Positions 58,369-64,000 of a stretch of 64,000 nt of DNA are shown here, one piece after another. Source of the stretch: Ensifer sp. LCM 4579 (GTDB lineage Bacteria; Pseudomonadota; Alphaproteobacteria; Rhizobiales; Rhizobiaceae); assembly GCF_001854885.1 (NCBI RefSeq), contig NZ_MDDV01000003.1, positions 62,247-126,246 of the forward strand. Direction: 5' to 3'. The position numbers and the translations under genes were made by a program. Position 1 is the stretch's first letter; each line of letters opens with the position of its first letter. Below the pieces are notes generated by a model that saw nothing but the letters and a program-made list of their open reading frames with translations, searched no databases and was not told where the DNA came from.

Positions 58369-59154
58369 CTATCTCCGGCCGACCTCTGCGAGAAACTCGA
58401 GAACCGCCTTCTTGAATACCCGGTCGCCCACCGCCAGCATATGGTCGCGCCCCGGAATGTCCAGCGCCGCGGCATGCGGCATCAGCGCGGCAAGTTCCTG
58501 AGCCGATCCGGCAATATCATCCTTTGTCCCGACGCCGATCAGCACCGGCGCCTCGATGCGCCCGACATCCTCCACCGATAGCAGATCGCGCGAGGTGGAA
58601 ATGCACGCGGCAAGCGCCTGGCGATCGCTCTTCGTCTGATCGGCAAAGGCACGGAACATGCGGCCGCGTTCGTGCGTCACGTCCTCGAGCGATGGCGCAA
58701 GAAGCGCGCCGGCGATCGGATCCCAGTCCCCGACGCCTGTCACCATGCCAATCCCGAGCCCGCCGAAAATGAGCGAACGGACGCGGTGCGGATGCCCCAA
58801 GGCGAGGAAGGCGGAGATGCGCGCGCCCATGGAATAGCCCATGACATGCGCATCGCCGATGCCGAGATGGCCGAGAAGTGCAACCGCGTCACCCGCCATT
58901 TGCGGCGGGTGATAAAGCGAAGGGTCGTAGGGCTTGCTGCTGGCGCCGTGACCACGATTGTCGAGCGCGATCACCCGGTAGCCTGCTTCGCCCAATGCCT
59001 TCACCCAGCCCGGAAACACCCAGTTGACGTTAGCGCTCGAGCCGAAGCCATGGATGAGCAGGATCGGATCCCCTGAACGGTTTCCCACGTCGAAATAGGC
59101 GATTTCCAGTCCGTCATGCACGAAGCGGGAGAATTGCGGCGGATTCAGATCCAT
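58369..59154 (-). CDS. Alpha/beta hydrolase
   Basis: A 261-residue alpha/beta-hydrolase. The oxyanion region is LLIHGFGSSANVNW, the nucleophile elbow GYSMGARISAFLA, an acid GVGTKDD and the catalytic His GRDHMLAVGD. The ATG at 59154 has a CAGGAG ribosome binding site. No membrane segment or signal is seen. It is divergent from the CHCC zinc-finger gene. The substrate is unknown. Confidence 0.88.
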   Translation of the reverse strand: MDLNPPQFSRFVHDGLEIAYFDVGNRSGDPILLIHGFGSSANVNWVFPGWVKALGEAGYRVIALDNRGHGASSKPYDPSLYHPPQMAGDAVALLGHLGIGDAHVMGYSMGARISAFLALGHPHRVRSLIFGGLGIGMVTGVGDWDPIAGALLAPSLEDVTHERGRMFRAFADQTKSDRQALAACISTSRDLLSVEDVGRIEAPVLIGVGTKDDIAGSAQELAALMPHAAALDIPGRDHMLAVGDRVFKKAVLEFLAEVGRR

Positions 59155-59309
59155 TTCTGCTCCTGGCGAATTGTTCGAATTTGGCCGAAGACCCCTGCAC
59201 CCCAAAAACCACAGGCGCATCATGTTTGCTTCTACACATTTCCAACAAAGCTCACTATGGTGCCGGCAAAATCAAACAGCCAAGATTTGCATTCATCGGA
59301 GTCTCAAGC

Positions 59310-59555
59310 ATGGCCGGCCACAGCATCCCGCATTTCCAGAACGACGGCGGGCACCGGGTAATCGAGATCGGCGTGAAGGAGTTCATGTGCACGGGCGCAT
59401 CCATTCCCTTCGACCACCCGCATATCTTCATCGACATGGGCGATGACAACGAGAAAGTCTGCTCCTACTGCTCGACCCTGTATCGCTATAATCCGTCGCT
59501 GAAGGCGACGGAGACGATCCCGCCGGGCTGTCTCTTCGAAAACAAAGCCGCCTGA
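59310..59555 (+). CDS. CHCC zinc-finger domain protein (NDUFS6-like)
   Basis: An 81-residue protein with the zf-CHCC pattern: one Cys in EFMCTGASIPFDHPH, His in FDHPHIF, and the CSYC pair. The family relates to the NDUFS6 subunit of mitochondrial complex I. ATG 59310 follows AAGC, with no strong SD. It lies 20 bp before the FAD monooxygenase, a probable bicistron. Confidence 0.85.
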   Translation: MAGHSIPHFQNDGGHRVIEIGVKEFMCTGASIPFDHPHIFIDMGDDNEKVCSYCSTLYRYNPSLKATETIPPGCLFENKAA

Positions 59556-59575
59556 TCGGCGTCGGCGCGGCGCCG

Positions 59576-60748
59576 ATGCCAGACGCGGACCCGATCGCAA
59601 TCGTCGGCGCCGGCATTGCCGGCCTCACGACGGCGCTCTGCCTTGCGCGCCAAGGCTTCAACACGGATGTTTTCGAACAGGCGGAAACGCTCGAGGAGGT
59701 CGGCGCCGGGCTGCAGCTCTCGCCGAACGCGTCGCGTATACTGATCGAACTCGGGCTGCTCGACGCGCTTCGGGCGGTTTGGAGCGAACCGGATTCCATT
59801 GCTCTTGCCGACGGACGGTCGCTGCGGACGCTGGCACGCGTGCCGGCTGGTGCCGACGCCCGCAGCCGCTGGGCGGCGCCCTATGGCGTGCTCCACCGTG
59901 CCAGTCTCCAGCGAATCCTGCTTCATGCCGTGCAGTCGGAACCGCGCTGCCGGATCCATCTCGGACACCGGATCGAAGGCGATCCCGTCCCGGCGGTCAT
60001 GGCGGCAATCGGCCGGCGGCCGTCGGTCACCATCGGCGCCGACGGTATCAGGTCGCAGGTCAGAGCCGCCCTCCCGCAAGGGGGGACAGTGCGTTTTACC
60101 GGCGATGTCGCCTGGCGCCTGATGGTACCGCGCGCACGGGCGGCGAACTGCCTCTCCGACAATCGCGTCACGGCCTTTCTTGGAGAGAACGCTCACCTGG
60201 TCGTCTACCCGATCAGGGAGACGGACAGCTTCAACCTGATCGCGATCATCGGTGGAAGGCCCGCAAACGAGACATGGATCGGCCAGAATTCCGAAGAGCG
60301 GCGACGGGAACTTGCTGCGGCATTCCGGCACTGGAACGCCGACCTGCGCTCGATGCTCGACAGCGCCGCTTCAGCGACCTACTGGCCCCTGTGCACGGTC
60401 GGTGAAGGCCCGTGGCACAACGGGCGCGACATCGTTCTCATCGGCGACGCCGCGCATGCCATGACGCCCTTCGCCGCTCAGGGCGCGGCGATGGCAATCG
60501 AGGACGCCCAGGAACTCGCCCGATGCCTCAAGCGATTCGACGACGTTGCCGCCGCGCTCCGCCAATATGAGGCCGCACGCAGGCCGCGCATTGCCCGTGT
60601 CCGCAGGAGGGGCGCCTTCAACCGCTTCGCCTATCATGCCGGCGGGTCGATCCAGGTGGTGCGCAATGCGGTTCTGGCGCTGCGCAGCCCTGAAATGCTG
60701 GCTGCCGATCTCGACTGGCTTTACGGCTACGGCGCTCGGGGACGATAG
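59576..60748 (+). CDS. FAD-dependent monooxygenase
   Basis: A flavoprotein hydroxylase of the PHBH/salicylate hydroxylase type, 390 residues. It has the GxGxxG motif (IVGAGIAGLTTALCLARQG), the DG motif region (TIGADGIRSQVRAAL) and the GD motif (IGDAAHAMTPFAAQGAAMAI). The substrate is not readable. The stop TAG at 60746-60748 coincides with the beginning of a RIME element. Its partner upstream is the zf-CHCC gene. Confidence 0.88.
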   Translation: MPDADPIAIVGAGIAGLTTALCLARQGFNTDVFEQAETLEEVGAGLQLSPNASRILIELGLLDALRAVWSEPDSIALADGRSLRTLARVPAGADARSRWAAPYGVLHRASLQRILLHAVQSEPRCRIHLGHRIEGDPVPAVMAAIGRRPSVTIGADGIRSQVRAALPQGGTVRFTGDVAWRLMVPRARAANCLSDNRVTAFLGENAHLVVYPIRETDSFNLIAIIGGRPANETWIGQNSEERRRELAAAFRHWNADLRSMLDSAASATYWPLCTVGEGPWHNGRDIVLIGDAAHAMTPFAAQGAAMAIEDAQELARCLKRFDDVAAALRQYEAARRPRIARVRRRGAFNRFAYHAGGSIQVVRNAVLALRSPEMLAADLDWLYGYGARGR

Positions 60749-60854
60749 CGCACCGGCCCGAAAATCGTACCCGATTTTCGCAAAGCTCGACGCGCAGATT
60801 CAAAAAATCACGAGCGACCTTTGCGCGTGTGGAAAGACGCGCGGCGCTGGAGCG
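60747..60854. repeat. RIME element, diverged
   Basis: Reads AGCGCACCGGCCCGAAAATC then CCGATTTTCGCAAAGCTCGA, the link CAGATTCAAAAAATCAC, and CCTTTGCGCGTGTGGAAAGA ending in GGCGCTGGAGCGC. It overlaps the last two bases of the monooxygenase stop codon. Confidence 0.75.
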
Positions 60855-60884
60855 CCACTCGTCGCTTCGGTGTCTGTCGCGCGG

Positions 60885-62072
60885 TCAGACGGCTCTCGCA
60901 GCCGCAAGGCCGGCCTCGACGTCGCGGCGGATGTCCTGAACGTCTTCCAGTCCGATCTGCAAACGGATTACCGGGCCTTCCGAAGGTGCCTTCGCCACCT
61001 TCCGGTCGGAGAGGTTCACATGAAGCGCAAGACTTTCGAAGCCGCCCCAGGAATAGCCAAGGCCGAAGATGGAGAGCGCGTCGAGGAAGGCATGGGCCTT
61101 CGCCCTGCTCTTCTCCGGCTCGGCTTTCAGCACGAACGAGAAAATGCCGCTTGCGCCGTCAAAGTCACGTTTCCACAGTTCATGGCCCGGAAAACTCGGC
61201 AAGGCCGGATGCAGCACGCGCGCGACCGCTTCGTGGCCCTCGAGCCAGCGCGCGATTTCAAAAGCGCTTGCCTGATGCCGCTCAAGGCGAATGCCCATCG
61301 TGCGCAGGCCGCGCAGGATCTGGTAACTGTCGTCCGGCGACACGCATACGCCGAGCGTCACCATCGCTTCGCTCAGGGCCGGCCAATGCGCCGCATTGGC
61401 GGAAACCGTTCCGAGCAGGACGTCCGAGTGGCCGGACGGATATTTGGTGGCGGCATGGATGGAAATGTCGACGCCATGCTCGAGCGGCCGGAAGTAGAGC
61501 GGCGTTGCCCAGGTGTTGTCCATGGTCACGATGCAGTCATGGCGATGCGCAGCGGCGGCAATGGCCCGGATATCCTGCATCTCGAACGTGTTCGAACCCG
61601 GCGCCTCCGTATGAACGAGCCGCGTATTCGGCCGGATCAAGGCGTCGATTCCAGCGCCAATCATCGGATCGTAGTATTCGACGGTCACACCGAGCCGGGC
61701 CAGCATCGTGTCGCAGAAATGGCGCGTCGGGAAATAGACCGAATCGACGATGAGGGCGTGGTCGCCCGATGAGAGATAGGCAAGGAGCGGCACGGTGACC
61801 GCCGCAAGCCCCGAGGGCACGAGAATCGTTCCGGCCGCTCCCTCGAGATCGTTTATGGCGTCGCAGAGCGCATCGGTCGTCGGCGTGCCGCGCGTACCGT
61901 AGGTGTACTTCTGCGCCCGCGTTTCCATGGTTCTCGCGTTTGGAAACAGCACGGTCGAAGCGTGTACGACTGGCGGATTGACGAATCCATGGAAGTCGGA
62001 GGGATTGTTGCCGGTGTGCGCAAGGCGGGTGTTGACCCCCATCTCGCGAACTGCGCTGGTCTTGTCTGCCAT
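60885..62072 (-). CDS. metC: Cystathionine beta-lyase
   Basis: A PLP enzyme of the Cys/Met metabolism family that splits cystathionine to homocysteine in methionine synthesis. The cofactor Lys is in IHAATKYPSGHSDVLLGTV, and the YTYGTRGTPTTDAL stretch binds the phosphate. It is 395 residues from ATG 62072 (MADKTSAVRE), or 398 from ATG 62081. It is divergent from aapJ, as in Rhizobium leguminosarum. Confidence 0.94.
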   Translation of the reverse strand: MADKTSAVREMGVNTRLAHTGNNPSDFHGFVNPPVVHASTVLFPNARTMETRAQKYTYGTRGTPTTDALCDAINDLEGAAGTILVPSGLAAVTVPLLAYLSSGDHALIVDSVYFPTRHFCDTMLARLGVTVEYYDPMIGAGIDALIRPNTRLVHTEAPGSNTFEMQDIRAIAAAAHRHDCIVTMDNTWATPLYFRPLEHGVDISIHAATKYPSGHSDVLLGTVSANAAHWPALSEAMVTLGVCVSPDDSYQILRGLRTMGIRLERHQASAFEIARWLEGHEAVARVLHPALPSFPGHELWKRDFDGASGIFSFVLKAEPEKSRAKAHAFLDALSIFGLGYSWGGFESLALHVNLSDRKVAKAPSEGPVIRLQIGLEDVQDIRRDVEAGLAAARAV

Positions 62073-62410
62073 TCGAAACATCCGCTGTTGAAATTCGCCA
62101 CGGCAACTCATCGAATGCCGCACCTGCGGGGTCAAGGGGGAAATTCGGCGATGAGCCTTCGAATCCCGATAAACGTGCAAGTGGCAGCTTTTTGCGCAAT
62201 ACCTGCGGCTTTTCCGTCAAATCTGCCTAAACTTCTGGCGGGTTTCATGTTTTTCACATGAAAAAGCGGAAAATCGGCGTCATCTCTTGACCCTTGTGGA
62301 TTTTGGGCATGAGATAGACCGCACTCAAGCCAGGAGGGTGGCTGAGGCTGCACGCGCTATGAGCGCACGACCGTGCAGACGGGAACTAACAACCGAAAAG
62401 GTTCAAAAAA
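62073..62410. other. 338-bp divergent region between metC and aapJ
   Basis: It must hold both promoters. It contains a TTTCATG/CATGAAA inverted repeat (62243-62263). A TGGCAG-CTTT-TTGC stretch near 62181 resembles a sigma-54 promoter but its GG-GC spacing is one base short. No gene is visible. Confidence 0.6.
62243..62263. promoter_or_regulatory. Inverted repeat upstream of aapJ
   Basis: TTTCATG, 7-nt spacer, CATGAAA. It is about 150 bp before the aapJ start and could be an operator or the metC leader. No protein can be named. Confidence 0.35.
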
Positions 62411-63436
62411 ATGGCAAGAAGAATTCTGACAGCCTTGGTATGCGCTGCTGTCGCGGGGATTGGCGCAAATGTCGCATCGGCCGCTACCCTTGACGACGTG
62501 AAGTCGAAGGGCTTCGTCCAGTGCGGCGTGAACACGGGTCTCGCCGGCTTCGCGGCACCAGATGCTGCCGGCAACTGGAGCGGTTTCGACGTCGATTACT
62601 GCAAGGCCATTGCGGCGGCCATCTTCGGCGACGGCTCCAAGGTGAAGTACACGCCCACCTCCGCAAAGGAGCGTTTCCCGGCGCTGCAATCCGGTGAAGT
62701 AGACGTCCTGGCTCGCAACACCACCTGGACCATCAATCGCGACACGGCACTCGGCTTCAACTTCCGCCCGGTCAACTATTACGACGGCCAGGGCTTCATG
62801 GTTCGCAAGAGCCTCGACGTGAAGTCGGCTCTCGAACTCTCCGGCGCAGCCGTTTGCGTGCAAACCGGCACCACCACCGAGTTGAACCTCGCCGATTATT
62901 TCAAGGCGAACAACCTGCAGTACAATCCAGTCGTCTTCGAGAAGCTCGAGGAAGTGAACGCAGCCTATGACGCCGGCCGCTGCGACGTCTACACGACAGA
63001 CCAGTCCGGCCTCTATTCGCTGCGTCTCACGCTTTCCAACCCGGATGATCACATCATCCTGCCGGAAATCATCTCGAAGGAGCCACTCGGCCCGGCTGTC
63101 CGCCAGGGCGATGACCAGTGGTTCGATATCGTGAGCTGGGTTCATTACGCGCTGGTTCAGGCCGAGGAGTTCGGCATCACGCAGGCCAATGTCGAGGAAA
63201 TGAAGAAGTCGGAGAACCCGGACGTCCAGCGCTTCCTCGGCGTCGAAGCAGACAGCAAGATCGGGACCGACCTCGGGCTCACCAACGAATGGGCGGTAAA
63301 CATCATCAAGGCCGTCGGCAACTATGGCGAAGTCTTCGACCGCAACATCGGCGCCGGCAGCCCGCTGAAAATCGAGCGCGGCCTGAATGCTCTATGGAAC
63401 AAGGGCGGCATCCAGTACGCGCCGCCGGTTCGCTGA
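62411..63436 (+). CDS. aapJ: General L-amino acid ABC transporter, periplasmic binding protein AapJ
   Basis: AapJ binds a wide range of L-amino acids for the Aap importer. The signal peptide is clear (MARRILTALVCAAVAGIGAN then VASA), and the family 3 solute-binding core follows (GFVQCGVNTGLAGFAAPDAA; VCVQTGTTTELNLADYFK). It is 341 residues, longer than lysine/arginine binding proteins, as known for AapJ. A strong hairpin follows it before aapQ. Confidence 0.97.
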   Translation: MARRILTALVCAAVAGIGANVASAATLDDVKSKGFVQCGVNTGLAGFAAPDAAGNWSGFDVDYCKAIAAAIFGDGSKVKYTPTSAKERFPALQSGEVDVLARNTTWTINRDTALGFNFRPVNYYDGQGFMVRKSLDVKSALELSGAAVCVQTGTTTELNLADYFKANNLQYNPVVFEKLEEVNAAYDAGRCDVYTTDQSGLYSLRLTLSNPDDHIILPEIISKEPLGPAVRQGDDQWFDIVSWVHYALVQAEEFGITQANVEEMKKSENPDVQRFLGVEADSKIGTDLGLTNEWAVNIIKAVGNYGEVFDRNIGAGSPLKIERGLNALWNKGGIQYAPPVR

Positions 63437-63451
63437 TCGCTTTTGGACATC

Positions 63452-63479
63452 GCGGAGGAGCGGCTCGCCGCTCCTCCGC
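63452..63479 (+). terminator. aapJ-aapQ intercistronic hairpin
   Basis: GCGGAGGAGCGG and CCGCTCCTCCGC pair perfectly (12 bp) around a CTCG loop, just past the aapJ stop. There is no T run, so it more likely protects the aapJ 3' end and gives excess binding protein. A small CGCCC/GGGCG hairpin follows. Confidence 0.75.
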
Positions 63480-63529
63480 TGCAACGATAAGAACGCCCGG
63501 AAAGGGCGGATTGGGGAAAGAGGCATTGC

Positions 63530-64000
63530 ATGGCCATTGGCGTTACGAATGCGCCTGAAAAACGCAAATCCTCGGGATCGATCTTAAACGATTCCCATGT
63601 GCGCGGACTATTTTACCAGGCACTCACTGTCATCATCCTAGCGCTCCTCGTCTATTGGATCGCCGACAACACGATCGAAAACCTGAGGCGCGCGAATATC
63701 GCATCCGGCTACGGTTTCCTGAACAGCCGCGCGGGTTTCGACGTCGGGCAGTCGCTGATTGCGTTCAGCAGCGATTCTACCTATGGTCGCGCTTTGGTGG
63801 TCGGCTTCGTCAACACATTGCTGGTGGCGATCACGGGCATCATCACCGCCACCGTCATCGGCTTCATCGTCGGGATTGGGCGCCTTTCGCACAATTGGAT
63901 CATCGCCAAGCTGTCGCTGACCTATGTCGAAGTGTTCCGGAACATCCCGCCGCTTCTCGTCATCTTCTTCTGGTACAGCGGCGTGCTGTCGATATTGCCG
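63530..64000 (+). CDS. aapQ: General L-amino acid ABC transporter permease AapQ (partial)
   Basis: The start of an inner-membrane permease of the polar amino acid family. At least 157 codons are open to the window end without a stop. The reading is MAIGVTNAPEKRKSSGS, a first helix (ALTVIILALLVYWIAD), then a second near GFVNTLLVAITGIITATVIG, and the EAA-like VEVFRNIPPLLVIFFWY. ATG 63530 follows AAAGAGG. It is downstream of aapJ, and aapM/aapP should follow beyond the window. Confidence 0.94.
   Translation, partial: MAIGVTNAPEKRKSSGSILNDSHVRGLFYQALTVIILALLVYWIADNTIENLRRANIASGYGFLNSRAGFDVGQSLIAFSSDSTYGRALVVGFVNTLLVAITGIITATVIGFIVGIGRLSHNWIIAKLSLTYVEVFRNIPPLLVIFFWYSGVLSILP

Noticed and set aside
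62179-62196. Sigma-54-like promoter TGGCAG-CTTT-TTGC before aapJ
   Set aside because: The GG and GC elements are separated by 9 bp instead of 10, and the third base group is off consensus. Worth remembering because aap genes are nitrogen-controlled in rhizobia.

Overview
The window is GC-rich, densely packed alphaproteobacterial chromosome, most likely Sinorhizobium (Ensifer) or a close Rhizobiaceae relative. Reasons: an ExoR-type Sel1-repeat regulator, metC divergent from the aapJQ general amino-acid transporter genes, a PopZ (DUF2497) gene, LpxI instead of LpxH, and several copies of RIME, the intergenic mosaic repeat of rhizobia. I see no tRNA or rRNA gene, CRISPR array, insertion sequence, phage gene or plasmid-type gene. 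Nearly everything is conserved core genome.

Layout. 1-9.8 kb (minus strand): an unrecognised protein, a PCMT-like methyltransferase, surE, serS, tatCBA, an orphan Fe/spermidine-type ABC ATPase, scpB-scpA and nagZ. 9.8-16 kb: a 989-residue SPOR-domain membrane protein, argS and a dGTPase-like gene. 16-19 kb: an ErpA/IscA-type Fe-S carrier, cardiolipin synthase and xthA. 19-22 kb: exoR and a FadL/OmpP1-type porin. 22-30 kb: valS, popZ, tolC, a second PCMT-like methyltransferase and exbB-exbD. 30-34 kb: comEC and gltA. 34.4-48 kb (minus): a long envelope and translation cluster in transcription order rpsB-tsf-pyrH-frr-uppS-cdsA-rseP-bamA-lpxD-fabZ-lpxA-lpxI-lpxB. 48-53 kb: eipB-like DUF1849, then a plus-strand run (Rid-family, glycerophosphodiesterase, GNAT/FemAB-like, HIT), then azlCD. 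53-58 kb: clpS-clpA, a phasin, DUF3126 and cysE. 58-64 kb: an alpha/beta hydrolase, a CHCC zinc-finger protein, an FAD monooxygenase, metC, aapJ and the start of aapQ, which runs off the end.

Functionally the window is dominated by the cell envelope: lipid A synthesis (lpxA/B/D/I with fabZ), outer-membrane assembly (bamA), membrane lipid synthesis (cdsA, cls), the undecaprenyl carrier (uppS), peptidoglycan recycling and binding (nagZ, SPOR), site-2 proteolysis (rseP), Tat and TolC export, and ExoR, which in Sinorhizobium restrains the ExoS/ChvI envelope and succinoglycan response. The rest is translation (serS, argS, valS, rpsB, tsf, frr), proteolysis (clpA, clpS) and nutrient uptake.

I found no clearly new multi-gene system. 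The most interesting leads are small: paired TGCAATGCA-type inverted sites before the phasin gene, a perfect CtrA-like box before the unknown first gene, recurring amphipathic motifs in the large SPOR protein, two PCMT-fold methyltransferases lacking the usual isoaspartate motif, paired ATATGCC palindromes before gltA, and the RIME copies.
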